From: JADJRG01 sp964474905
GTDB lineage: Bacteria > Myxococcota_A > Polyangia > Nannocystales > Nannocystaceae
Length of the DNA stretch: 64,000 bases
NCBI GenBank assembly: GCA_964474905.1
Contig: CAYYUP010000001.1
Location: forward strand, 367,044-431,043
Direction of reading: 5' to 3'
The number at the start of each line of letters is the position of its first letter. The first letter of the stretch is position 1. A model generated the notes under the pieces. The model searched no databases and was not told the DNA's origin. It saw only the letters and a list, made by a program, of their open reading frames with translations. The position numbers and the translations under genes were made by a program. This document shows, one piece after another, positions 16,905 to 25,426 of the stretch.

Positions 16905-17188
16905 CTGTCGATCGAGATCGTGAAGTATCCGAGTTCGTCGTCGCAGGGCTGCTCTGCGGCGCACTCAAAGAAGGCCACGCATTCGGGGGCGACCGCCTCG
17001 CAGGGACCGTAGTCCTCGTCCTCACCGCCGCTGCTGGCCTTCGCGTTGCGATCGGTGCAGGCGCGCAGCACATCGACAAAATCGGTGCAGGCACGGACCT
17101 CGGCGGGTCCGCAGGCGAGTGCGGAGAACCACGACAAAGCCCCCATGAGGAACGCGAGGGCGAACCCGATGGGGGCTGTGCGGGGCAT
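16905..17188 (-). CDS. Cys-rich lipoprotein, 3' end missing in the gap
   Basis: The first 94 residues of a secreted protein. The signal is classical (MPRTAPIGFALAFLMGALSW, then FSALACGPAEV with the lipobox Cys). The mature part has many Cys in a spaced pattern (ACTDFVDVLRACTD; YGPCEAVAPECVAFFECAAE; PCDDELGY), which suggests disulfides in the periplasm or outside the cell. The frame enters the gap, so the length is unknown. It starts 8 bases after the stop of the next minus-strand lipoprotein gene, forming a pair with it. Confidence 0.75.
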
Positions 17189-17195
17189 CGTTGGC

Positions 17196-17909
17196 CTAGC
17201 CGCGTTGGGCCTTGGCGGTCTTGGCCGCGGCCTCGATCAGCTTTTGCTGATCCTCTGCTTGGCGGGCCACCTCGAGCGGGTGCCAAGCGGCGCCGGGTGG
17301 GTAGATCCACTCCATTTGCTCGGTCGCCGGGTTGATGTCTTTGTAGGCGATGAACTCGAGCAGGCCGCGATCGTCGGCGAAGCCTTGATCCGAGAAACGC
17401 TTAAAACGGCCCTTAAAGGTGTACTGCTGACCCTTATTGAGGACGACGTTGGGAACGTCTTGCCAGCGCTTGACGTCGTACTCGGGGATCGTGAAGGCGT
17501 AGCTGACGACCATCATCGCCCGCTTTTTGCCGCCCGAGTCGGGGCTGTCGGTGAGCCAGAGGTGGGGCTGTTTGCCGGGCGGGCAGGGCTCCTCTTCGCA
17601 CTCGGGTGGCGTGTAAAGCTCTTGCACGTAGCCGCGGAGTTCGATCTCCGTGCCGGCCTCGCCAGCCTTGATGTTTTCGTCGATATCCTGACGGAGGCCG
17701 TAGATCGACCAGGCCCCGTCTGGGTACTTCTCGTCGACCTTGCCTTCGTCGAAGTTTGGCGACGGCGGCAGCTCAACTTTAATAGACGAGCCGCCGGCGA
17801 TATCTGCGTCCGCCTTTTTTTCCTTCTTATCGCCTTTGTCGCACGCGATCGTCGAAGCTGACAGGCAGAGCAACGTTGGCAAGAGGATTCTACGGAACAA
17901 ACGCTTCAT
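17196..17909 (-). CDS. Lipoprotein with possible OB-fold domain
   Basis: A 237-residue protein with a lipoprotein signal (MKRLFRRILLPTLLCLSAST, then IACDKGDKKEKK). The mature part has a strand pattern like an OB fold (TEIELRGYVQELY; KRAMMVVSYAF; QQYTFKGRFKRF) and a CEEEPCPPG loop that may form a disulfide. The tail (about 25 residues) is an Ala/Lys-rich helix. No exact family was recognised; the OB-fold idea rests on pattern only. First gene of a two-gene minus-strand unit, divergent from the solute-binding protein. Confidence 0.75.
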   Translation of the reverse strand: MKRLFRRILLPTLLCLSASTIACDKGDKKEKKADADIAGGSSIKVELPPSPNFDEGKVDEKYPDGAWSIYGLRQDIDENIKAGEAGTEIELRGYVQELYTPPECEEEPCPPGKQPHLWLTDSPDSGGKKRAMMVVSYAFTIPEYDVKRWQDVPNVVLNKGQQYTFKGRFKRFSDQGFADDRGLLEFIAYKDINPATEQMEWIYPPGAAWHPLEVARQAEDQQKLIEAAAKTAKAQRG

Positions 17910-18067
17910 GCTGGGAGTATCCTCCGCGCTCCGGCAGGGAGCAAAACGTGGGCTGACGGGACCTTTAGCATGCGCACCCGCGAATTTTCAAGCGCGAGGA
18001 AAGCAGGTACACCGGAGGTATGCGGCGCGGCGATCAGGGGCGAGGCTGCGCCCTCGGGGGCGATGTG

Positions 18068-19912
18068 ATGGCGGACTCGCGATCTCGAGCCACGGCTTTG
18101 GGGCTGCTTTGGGGTGCTCTTACGAATTTAAGGGCCCGGATCGGCTTTGCCCAGTGCCTCCTGCTCGGCTGTGCCCTTGTTGGCTGCGGCGGTTCGGGGT
18201 CTGGGGCTCCGTCGCGCGGCGCGATCGAAGGGTCCCTAAAGGAGAGCGAGTCCGGGCCCGCGGCTGAGGATCTGCTGCAAGAGGAGCGCGAGCCGCTGCA
18301 GCTGACGTCCGTGGGGCCGACCGAGACCGTCGTGATCGCGATTCGCGAGCTGCCCGACGCGTTGGATCCGCTCGGCGCACTCGATCCCTGGGGGCAGCGG
18401 GTCGTCGATGATCTGCTCTTTGAGGGCTTGGTGCGGCGCTGGCCCGAGGGCTACCCGTGGGCGGAGCCGGGGCTCGCTGATCGCTGCGTCATCGAGACCA
18501 GCGAGCGAGCCCTTCGCTGCCATCTGCCGGATGATCGCAGCTTTCACGACGGTGCTCCGGTGACCGTCGAGGACGTCATCTACAGTCTGGAATTTTGGCT
18601 CGGACCGCGCGCTGCGAGGTTGCGTCGGAGCCACGGCTTGGACGCCCTGAAGTCTGTGGAGATCTCGGATGGACCGGCGGAGGATCGCGATCCCGGGCGG
18701 TGGATCCGGATCTCTTTTGATACCGCCAATCCGCTGATCTTGGAGCGCATCGCGGTCATGAAGATCGTGCCCAAGTCCAAGCGCAGGGGACGGACACAGG
18801 CTTTTAGCAAGGAGCCGGTTGGCAGCGGGCCGATGCGCCTGGTCACCGTCGACGCCGAAAAAATGGTTTTTGAGCGGGTCGAGGCCGTCGATCCCGAGCG
18901 TACCGGCGCCCGGAGGATCGTCCTGCGGGCGCTGCCCGACGGTGCAGAGGCCCTGACCCTGCTCCGTCGGGGGGAAGTGCACATGGTCACCGCGATCTCC
19001 CCGGATCACATCCCCAAGGAGCTGGCCAAACCGGGCATGGCGGCACGTTTTCGTGCATTTCTTCGAACGCCGCCGATCTACGATCTGCTTCTTTACAACC
19101 TCCGCGAGGGCGCCCAGTCGGGACCTCGGTTGCGCGGAGCCCTCGCCGAGTCGATCCCCTGGGAGCGCATGGAGCGGGAGATCTACGGGCGCCCAGGTCT
19201 GCGACCGGTGGCGCCTGTCGATCTCGATCCGGTGCGTACCCTCGATCTGGCCGCGATCGCCGAGGGAGATCTCGACGGGCAGGGGCTCGATCCCTGGCTC
19301 CGACGGGCCGACGAGGAGGCCGATGCACGGGGCGCGGCGACGGCGACGGCGACCCTCGAGGCGCTCGGATGGGGGCTCGATCGCGGGGTGCGTCGGCGCT
19401 CCACGGGTCAGCTCCGGTTGCCGCTGATGTGGGACGGCTCGAAGGGCTTCGCCAGCGAGCTGAGCGGCCTGCTGCGGGCTTCATGGCGGGAGATCGGCGT
19501 TCAGGTGCCGAGTGTGCACGCCAATTGGGGCTACCTCATCAAACCCCTGACTGCTGGCACCTTCTCGCTGGCGTTGGCGCGTTACGCCGACACCTCGCAG
19601 AGCGATCTCTACACCTTCTTTCACAGTCGCGGGCGCGGCAACATCACCGGCGTCGATGACCCCGCCCTGGACGCCGCGATCGAAGCCTTGCGCGACGCTC
19701 GAACGCCGGAACTCAGGAGGGATGCGCAGGCTCGGATCGCCGCTCGGCTCGGCGAGATCCGACCGGTGACCATCTTGCATGCTCCGGTCGAGATACTGCT
19801 CGGCTCCCGCAGGATCACCGGGCTCAGCTTTGTCGATGATCTGCCGCGTCTCGATCGCCTGGGCCTCGGCGGCGAGGCGAGTGATGAACTCTGGGCGCCG
19901 ACAAAGCCCTGA
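18068..19912 (+). CDS. Family-5 extracellular solute-binding lipoprotein (peptide ABC type)
   Basis: A 614-residue protein. Lipobox CALVGCGGSGSG near residue 45, then a low-complexity linker. The SBP_bac_5 domain spans about residues 85-590: VVIAIRELPDALDPLGALD, LPDDRSFHDGAPVTVEDVIY (the family's typical FHDG..VTA-DV motif), PVGSGPMRLV, and a C-terminal NITGVDDPALDAAIEAL. Such proteins deliver peptides or nickel to ABC importers, but no permease gene is adjacent, so it may be an orphan receptor. An upstream start at 18020 is also open. Confidence 0.88.
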   Translation: MADSRSRATALGLLWGALTNLRARIGFAQCLLLGCALVGCGGSGSGAPSRGAIEGSLKESESGPAAEDLLQEEREPLQLTSVGPTETVVIAIRELPDALDPLGALDPWGQRVVDDLLFEGLVRRWPEGYPWAEPGLADRCVIETSERALRCHLPDDRSFHDGAPVTVEDVIYSLEFWLGPRAARLRRSHGLDALKSVEISDGPAEDRDPGRWIRISFDTANPLILERIAVMKIVPKSKRRGRTQAFSKEPVGSGPMRLVTVDAEKMVFERVEAVDPERTGARRIVLRALPDGAEALTLLRRGEVHMVTAISPDHIPKELAKPGMAARFRAFLRTPPIYDLLLYNLREGAQSGPRLRGALAESIPWERMEREIYGRPGLRPVAPVDLDPVRTLDLAAIAEGDLDGQGLDPWLRRADEEADARGAATATATLEALGWGLDRGVRRRSTGQLRLPLMWDGSKGFASELSGLLRASWREIGVQVPSVHANWGYLIKPLTAGTFSLALARYADTSQSDLYTFFHSRGRGNITGVDDPALDAAIEALRDARTPELRRDAQARIAARLGEIRPVTILHAPVEILLGSRRITGLSFVDDLPRLDRLGLGGEASDELWAPTKP

Positions 19913-19958
19913 TAGCCCGCTTTTTGGGCCATGTAGGACAACCTGCTACAAGCGACCC

Positions 19959-20147
19959 ATGGTCACTTGGATCCTCCTCCTTCACCTCCTGATGCCGTCG
20001 ATCGAGCCGCAGACCAGCGGAGTGTTGGAGGCGAGCGTGGACGTCGAAATGGGCCTCCGTCACCGCGGAGTCGAGCGTCTCTTTGCAAAATTTGATCGAC
20101 AGGCGAGCGCCTCGAAGCCTGCACGTCTGACGCGTCGCTCGGACTAG
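19959..20147 (+). CDS. Small ORF with hydrophobic N-terminus (62 aa)
   Basis: An open frame starting MVTWILLLHLLMPSIEP, which resembles a short signal or anchor, followed by a polar part (MGLRHRGVERLFAKFDRQ). It lies 46 bases after the solute-binding gene and 54 bases before the convergent beta-barrel gene. There is no clear ribosome-binding site. Its last codons contain a 16-base sequence repeated in the end of the neighbouring gene. It may be real or chance. Confidence 0.35.
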   Translation: MVTWILLLHLLMPSIEPQTSGVLEASVDVEMGLRHRGVERLFAKFDRQASASKPARLTRRSD

Positions 20148-20204
20148 GAGCGGGTCGCGGATCGCGGCCGTCTGTCTGCGTCGCTCGGCGCGTCGCTCGG
20201 ACTA
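20131..20204. repeat. 16-bp direct repeat at two convergent gene ends
   Basis: CGCGTCGCTCGGACTA occurs at 20131-20146 and again at 20189-20204. The first copy holds the stop of the small plus-strand ORF, the second the stop of the minus-strand beta-barrel gene. Short local duplication is the simplest explanation. Confidence 0.8.
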
Positions 20205-21002
20205 AAAGCGGTAGGCGACCCCGGCGGTGCCGAGCATGTGGGTTTGAAAAACCGGCAGCGGAACCAGGCGCAGTTCGGGGTCGACGTCGTCAAAGATCGT
20301 GCCGCTTGCGCGGGTTCTTTTGCGATCTGTGATCACGCCGTAGGCTCGAAGCGAGATCACAAAGGCGATGCGTGTGAGCAGCAGCTCGATGTCGAGGCCG
20401 ACGCGAAAAAGAGCTGCGCCGGCCCGCTGTGTGCCTTCGCGACCGTCGCTTCGGCTGTAGCGGATCTGGTGCCCGAGACCGCCGATGCCGCCAGCGAGCG
20501 CCAGGTGGCCGATTTCGCCGTGGGCGATGTAAAGAAGTGCCGCGAGTTCGGCGAGCAGAAGATCCTGAGCGACGAGATCGCGGGTCTTGGCCCGCTGGAA
20601 GCGCAGTGATCCCGAGCGCACCCCAAAGTCGAGGGCGATGCGCTCGTTGGCCCGCCAGCGGCCGAAGAGGCCGGCGCCGCCGAGCGTGGTTGTTTGGCCG
20701 ATGTAACGCCGGTCAAAGCGGATGAGCTGGGTGTGCAGCGGCGGTGTCTGCAGAGCGACCGCCTCGAGGCCGATCATAAAAGATCGAGGCCGATTTTTTT
20801 TCGACGGGTCGCTCGCTCGGTGCTCCGTCGAGGAGACTGTCGGTTCGGCGATCACGACTGGGGGCGCCGGCACGGGACCCTCCTGTTCGGCGGTTGCGTC
20901 AGCGGGCAGGGCGACGAGCACCGAGCAGACGAGAACAGCGAAGAGAACCCTCGCCGAGATCGTTGAGTGTCGCGCAAGTCGCGCTCTCGGCCGCATCACC
21001 AT
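20202..21002 (-). CDS. Putative outer-membrane beta-barrel protein
   Basis: A 266-residue protein with a signal peptide (hydrophobic VLFAVLVCSVLVALP, cleavage near ADATA) and a Pro-rich linker. The rest alternates short amphipathic strands (ALDFGVRSGSLRFQR; FRVGLDIELLLTRIAFVISL) and ends GVAYRF. A C-terminal aromatic residue is typical of proteins folded by the BAM complex. No specific family was recognised. Divergent from yicC with 66 bases between. A second start (ATG 20996) is equally possible. Confidence 0.72.
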   Translation of the reverse strand: MVMRPRARLARHSTISARVLFAVLVCSVLVALPADATAEQEGPVPAPPVVIAEPTVSSTEHRASDPSKKNRPRSFMIGLEAVALQTPPLHTQLIRFDRRYIGQTTTLGGAGLFGRWRANERIALDFGVRSGSLRFQRAKTRDLVAQDLLLAELAALLYIAHGEIGHLALAGGIGGLGHQIRYSRSDGREGTQRAGAALFRVGLDIELLLTRIAFVISLRAYGVITDRKRTRASGTIFDDVDPELRLVPLPVFQTHMLGTAGVAYRF

Positions 21003-21068
21003 CTCTTACAGGATAGGATCGCGCTCCCCCTTGCGGTAGCCCCGGCAGAGACGTTACCCACAGAGTAC

Positions 21069-21998
21069 GTGGCAATTCGCAGCATGACCGGCTTTGGAGT
21101 AGCCAGCCGCCCGTGGGCTGATGGACCTGGGAGGCGACCTCATCAGCTCGTCGTTGAGCTTCGTGGGGTCAATCAACGTTTTCGCGAGTTTAAGATCAGG
21201 CAACCTTTTGGGCCCGCCTGGGAGCAGAAGATCCGCAAGTGCATCGAAGCTCGGATCGGTCGCGGTCGCCTCGATGTCAGCGTCGGTGTGCATCGTCAGG
21301 GGGAAGCGTCGACGGCCCTTGAGATCGATAGCGATCGCCTCCGAGAGGTGCTCGCCCAGACCTGGGAGATCCGCTCTCTAGCAGCTCTTGAAAAGGTTGA
21401 ACTATCTCCATTTAATGCTCTGCAATTACTCAATTTTATTGAGTCCAAAAAACGGACTCAAGGGCCAGGTTTTGAGGGTCCGAGCGAGCCTCCAGAGGAC
21501 CTGATGGAGTGCGTCGGGCAGGCGCTCGATGCGCTTTTGATGATGCGGGTGACCGAGGGGGCGGCCCTCGAGACGGTGCTCGCGGGCTTGCTCGACACCT
21601 TCGAGGCGCAGGTCGCCGCGCTGCGCGAGGAGTTGGCCGGGGAGGGCGACCGGCTGGCGGCCAAACTGTGCGAGCGCGTCACGGCGATCATCAGCAGGGC
21701 CGGCGGCGAGCCCCTGGATCCCTCGCGGATCGTCCAGGAGGTGGCTGTTCTCGTACAAAAAGCGGATATCGCCGAGGAACTCGATCGGATCGCCTCCCAT
21801 CTCCAACAGATGCGGGGCGTGCTCGCGGCGCCGGCGAAGAGCGGTGACGGCAAAACGCTCGACTTTCTCTGCCAGGAGCTTTTTCGGGAGATTGCGACCG
21901 TAGGCTCTAAGATCAGTTCGCACCGCGGCAGCGGTATCGCCGTCGAGGCAAAGGGCACCGTCGAACGCATCCGAGAGCAGGTCCAAAATGTCGAATGA
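21069..21998 (+). CDS. yicC: YicC/YloC-type endoribonuclease
   Basis: YicC family proteins are hexameric endoribonucleases acting on RNA in the cytoplasm. The conserved start IRSMTGFG follows a GTG at 21069, which is chosen over an open frame that reaches 34 codons further upstream. C-terminal conserved blocks are present (DIAEELDRIASHLQQMRGVL; GKTLDFLCQELFREIATVGS). 309 residues, slightly longer than usual (about 290). Overlap of 11 bases with gmk, the widely conserved yicC-gmk order. Confidence 0.92.
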   Translation: MAIRSMTGFGVASRPWADGPGRRPHQLVVELRGVNQRFREFKIRQPFGPAWEQKIRKCIEARIGRGRLDVSVGVHRQGEASTALEIDSDRLREVLAQTWEIRSLAALEKVELSPFNALQLLNFIESKKRTQGPGFEGPSEPPEDLMECVGQALDALLMMRVTEGAALETVLAGLLDTFEAQVAALREELAGEGDRLAAKLCERVTAIISRAGGEPLDPSRIVQEVAVLVQKADIAEELDRIASHLQQMRGVLAAPAKSGDGKTLDFLCQELFREIATVGSKISSHRGSGIAVEAKGTVERIREQVQNVE

Positions 21999-22647
21999 GC
22001 GCAGCGAAAGGGGGCTCTTGCTGGTGGTTTCGTCGCCCTCGGGGGCCGGCAAGACGACGCTTTGCAACCGTCTCCGCGGCGAGTTTTCAGGCCTCGGCTT
22101 CAGCGTCTCGTACACCACCCGGGCGCCGCGTCGGGGCGAGGTGCAGGGCCGCGACTATTTCTTTGTCGAGCCCCGCGACTTTGAGCAGATGATCGCTCGC
22201 GATGAGCTCGCCGAATACGCGTTGGTGCACGGCAACCACTACGGCACCTCGTCGGCGCAGGTCCGCGAGGCGCTCGGCCGCGGTCGTGATCTGCTTTTCG
22301 ATATCGACTTTCAGGGCGGTCGTCGACTCCAGCAAAAATTCCCGGACGACATCGTCCTGGTGTTCATCCTGCCGCCCTCACTCGGCGAACTCGAGCGACG
22401 TCTGCGCTCGCGAGGCACCGACGCACCCGAGGTGATCGACCGACGCCTGCGCATGGCGATCGAAGAGATCCATCACTATCGAGACTACGATTACGTGATC
22501 GTGAACGACGATCTCGATCGGGCCTACGACGCCCTCCGGGCTGTGTATGTCGCGGAGCGCAGCCGGACCGTGCGTCAGCGTCGGGCGGCGGATGCGGTGA
22601 TCAGTGGGCAGGGATCGCTCTTGGCCATGGGCGGGGCAGAGCGTTGA
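21988..22647 (+). CDS. gmk: Guanylate kinase
   Basis: Phosphorylates GMP to GDP. 219 residues. P-loop (SSPSGAGKTTLCNRL), the GMP-binding SYTTRAPRRGEVQGRDYFFV block, LLFDIDFQGGRRLQQKFPD and the RLRSRGTDAPEVIDRRL lid are present. Overlaps yicC at the start and the rel gene at the end (4 bases). In many bacteria rpoZ lies between gmk and spoT; it is absent here. Confidence 0.96.
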   Translation: MSNERSERGLLLVVSSPSGAGKTTLCNRLRGEFSGLGFSVSYTTRAPRRGEVQGRDYFFVEPRDFEQMIARDELAEYALVHGNHYGTSSAQVREALGRGRDLLFDIDFQGGRRLQQKFPDDIVLVFILPPSLGELERRLRSRGTDAPEVIDRRLRMAIEEIHHYRDYDYVIVNDDLDRAYDALRAVYVAERSRTVRQRRAADAVISGQGSLLAMGGAER

Positions 22648-24980
22648 ACTCAGAGGCACCGGTTGGCGAGGCCGACGTGCTTTCGGTCGCCTTTTCTCGG
22701 GTGCTCGAGGCCGTGCGCGAGCGCGATGAAGAGGCGGATCTCGAGATCCTCGTGCGAGCCTTTGAGGTCGCCGTGCGGGCGCACGAGGGGCAGGTGCGGC
22801 GCAGCGGTGAGCCCTATCTGATCCATCCGATTCGAGTCTCTGAGACGATCGCTCGCCTGGGTCTGGATACCCACAGCGTCGCCGCCGGTCTCCTGCACGA
22901 CTCGGTCGAGGACAGCGAACTCACGGTCGTCGATCTCACCGAGACCTTTGACAGCGAGCTCGCGAGCATCGTCGATGGCGTTACCAAAATCGGTAAGGTC
23001 CCCTACCTCTCGCGACAGGAGCAGCAGGCGGAGAGCTTCCGCAAGATGTTGTTGGCGATGAGCCAGGACATCCGGGTGCTCTTAGTCAAGCTCGCGGATC
23101 GCCTGGACAACATGCGCACGCTCGGCCATATGCCACCCGAGAAGCAGGCGCGGATCTCCCGGGAGACGATGGAGATCTACGCTCCGCTCGCCAATCGCTT
23201 GGGCATCCAGTGGATCCGTGCAGAGCTGCAAAATCTCTCGTTTCGCTATCTCGAGCCCGCCTTTTACGCGCTCATCGAGGCCAAGCGTGAGGTGCTGCTT
23301 GCGGGATCGGAGCCGGTAATTAAAGCCGCTTTGGGGCTGCTGGAAACGGCCTTCTCAGGCGAAACCACGGGCGCTGACGAGGAGGATCCCGACACGCTGC
23401 ACTGGGCCTCGGACAGGCCGGTGCTCCTGCGCTCGTCGATCCGCAAGCCACATCAGCTCTACCTCATGGAGAGCGAGGACGACTTCGAGGTCGATACGCT
23501 CGCGGATCTGGTCGTCTATCACGTGATCGTGCCCGACCGAGCGAGTTGCTACGAGGCGCTCGGGGTGATCCATGCTCACTTTAAGCCGGTGCCCGATCGG
23601 GTCCACGACTACATCGCGTTGCCGCGGCCAAACCGCTACCAAGCCCTGCACACCATGGTGATCAACCGTCAGTGCGGGCGCATGGAGATCCAGATCCGAT
23701 CGGCGGCGATGGATGCGGTCGCCGATCGGGGCATCGTCGCCGAGTGGCAGCGCGACCGTGCCCAGGATCGCGGCCCTGGAGGCTGGCGAAACCTCGAGTG
23801 GCTGAGCGAGCTGATGGATTGGCAAGGCGATGTCGCCGATCCCCACGAGTTCATCGAATCGGTGAAGGCCGATCTCTTCGCCGACGAGGTCTACGTCTAC
23901 AGCCCAAAGGGCGACGTGTTCACCTTCCGCCGGGGCGCGACGCCGATCGACTTTGCCTTTGCGATCCACACGGACGTCGGCAACAGGTGCTCGGGGGCCC
24001 GGGTCAATGGCCATGTGGTGGCGCTGCGCTACCAGCTGCGGCCGGGCGATACCATCGACATCATCACCAGCCCAAATGCCCGGCCGCGGCAGGAGTGGCT
24101 GAAAATGTGCGGCAGCTCGCGGGCCCGCGCCAAGATCAAACAACACCTGCGGATCGAGGAGCGGACCCGCTTGTGCGAGCTTGGGCGCTCGCTCTTGGAG
24201 CAGAAGTTGGCGAGTCGCGGTGAGCGTTTGGCCGAGCTAGAGGCTGCAGGATCGGTCGTCGTGCTCGTTCCAGAGCTCGATCTTGGCAAGGAACTCCGCG
24301 GCGAGGACAGCATTTACGAGGCCATCGGTGCTGGTCTTCTCGCCGTGGGCAAAGTCGTCGAGCGTTTGGCTCCGAGCCCTGAAGAGGTCGATGCCGCCGA
24401 TTCAAACCTGCTCCAGCGGGTCTTTCGGCGGGTCTCTGGGCGACGCGGCGGTGGCAAGGGCTGGCCCGGTCTCAGCGCCAAAGAGGGGATCCCCGGATCA
24501 CCGATCATCATTAACCGCGGACGTTCGATGAGCGGTGGCGCCGGAGCACCGATGATCCAGCTGGCGAGCTGCTGCGGGCCGATCCCGGGCGATCTCCTCG
24601 TCGGGTATTTTGTCCCCGGAAAGGGGATTGTCGCCCATGTCGAGGGCTGCCCGGAGTCCCTCGAACACATCGACGAGCGCCGGGTGTACCTCGCCTGGGA
24701 GGACGGCCTCGAGATCGAGAGCGCCGTGACGATCGAGGTCCGAACCGGCAACAGCGTCGGCTTGCTTGCAGATCTCAGCCGGGCGTTCTCCTATCACGGC
24801 GTCAACATCAAGCAGGCCAACTGCCGCACGGTCGACGCTGGCATGCGAGCGCTCAATACCTTCTATGCGACCGTTCGCACACTCGCGCAGCTAAAATCAC
24901 TGATGATGACACTTCGCGAGATCGACGGCGTTATCGGCGTTCGGCGGGTCTTTGTCGGCAGCACCTTCGCCAAACTATGA
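22644..24980 (+). CDS. RelA/SpoT family (p)ppGpp enzyme
   Basis: A 778-residue long RSH protein. Domains: HD hydrolase (about 45-190: GLLHDSVEDSE, VKLADRLDNMRTL intact), synthetase (about 245-385), TGS (about 410-475: DEVYVYSPKGDVFTFRRGAT), zinc-finger-like region with CCGPIPGD, and ACT (about 690-775). In the synthetase, DYIALPRPNRYQALHT and MEIQIRS are kept, but the SIYRKM-type segment reads HQLYLM and the DL-A-RV motif reads DLVVYHV. Hydrolysis is likely, synthesis uncertain, so SpoT-like behaviour is inferred. TTG start overlapping gmk; GTG at 22677 also possible. Confidence 0.93.
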   Translation: MNSEAPVGEADVLSVAFSRVLEAVRERDEEADLEILVRAFEVAVRAHEGQVRRSGEPYLIHPIRVSETIARLGLDTHSVAAGLLHDSVEDSELTVVDLTETFDSELASIVDGVTKIGKVPYLSRQEQQAESFRKMLLAMSQDIRVLLVKLADRLDNMRTLGHMPPEKQARISRETMEIYAPLANRLGIQWIRAELQNLSFRYLEPAFYALIEAKREVLLAGSEPVIKAALGLLETAFSGETTGADEEDPDTLHWASDRPVLLRSSIRKPHQLYLMESEDDFEVDTLADLVVYHVIVPDRASCYEALGVIHAHFKPVPDRVHDYIALPRPNRYQALHTMVINRQCGRMEIQIRSAAMDAVADRGIVAEWQRDRAQDRGPGGWRNLEWLSELMDWQGDVADPHEFIESVKADLFADEVYVYSPKGDVFTFRRGATPIDFAFAIHTDVGNRCSGARVNGHVVALRYQLRPGDTIDIITSPNARPRQEWLKMCGSSRARAKIKQHLRIEERTRLCELGRSLLEQKLASRGERLAELEAAGSVVVLVPELDLGKELRGEDSIYEAIGAGLLAVGKVVERLAPSPEEVDAADSNLLQRVFRRVSGRRGGGKGWPGLSAKEGIPGSPIIINRGRSMSGGAGAPMIQLASCCGPIPGDLLVGYFVPGKGIVAHVEGCPESLEHIDERRVYLAWEDGLEIESAVTIEVRTGNSVGLLADLSRAFSYHGVNIKQANCRTVDAGMRALNTFYATVRTLAQLKSLMMTLREIDGVIGVRRVFVGSTFAKL

Positions 24981-24993
24981 ATGCTGGCTGAGG

Positions 24994-25022
24994 TTGACAA
25001 GCCCGCGTCAGCCGGCTATCCA
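24994..25022 (+). promoter_or_regulatory. Candidate promoter of the small basic protein gene
   Basis: A perfect TTGACA (24994-24999), 17 bases, then TATCCA (25017-25022), 22 bases before the ATG of the small basic protein gene. Confidence 0.5.
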
Positions 25023-25044
25023 TCCGCCTCCAGATAGGTCTCAG

Positions 25045-25215
25045 ATGGCATCGCATACCACAGAAACCAAGACCAAGCGCGCTCGTCGTCAGCGTAACTC
25101 CGGCCAGGATCGCAAGAAAAAGGCCGGTCGACGCAGCACTCTTTCGGCCTCAGAATTTTTCGCCAAATGCGGCGAGCCCGGCAAACCTGTGCCGAGCGAG
25201 TCATCGGCCAAGTGA
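25045..25215 (+). CDS. Small basic protein (56 aa)
   Basis: Rich in Lys and Arg (TKTKRARRQRNSGQDRKKKA) with a short Ser/Ala/Phe segment (STLSASEFFAKCGEPGKP). The charge suggests nucleic-acid or ribosome binding, but no family is recognised. Its own promoter-like sequence and a terminator downstream support a real single-gene unit. The frame is open upstream to 24952, overlapping the rel gene end. Confidence 0.65.
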   Translation: MASHTTETKTKRARRQRNSGQDRKKKAGRRSTLSASEFFAKCGEPGKPVPSESSAK

Positions 25216-25257
25216 ACGATTTCGGTCGGACAGCCTCCGGCCGATGTCCAAGAACGC

Positions 25258-25290
25258 CCGGCTGTCCCCAAGAGCGGGTCAGCCGGTTTT
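25258..25290 (+). terminator. Rho-independent terminator
   Basis: CCGGCTG (25258-25264) pairs with CAGCCGG (25280-25286); an inner CCC/GGG extends the stem after one mismatch. TTTT follows (25287-25290). It ends the small basic protein transcript. Confidence 0.75.
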
Positions 25291-25426
25291 GTATTGGTTG
25301 CAGGGTTCGGGCGGGATCATTCAAGCGTGGCTTTTTCGGCCGCGGCTCGTCGGCCACCTGCGAATGCTTGATCAACCGAGCCCCTGCGCTTAGTCTCGTG
25401 CGCGGCTGCACGTCAGCGGAGAATCC

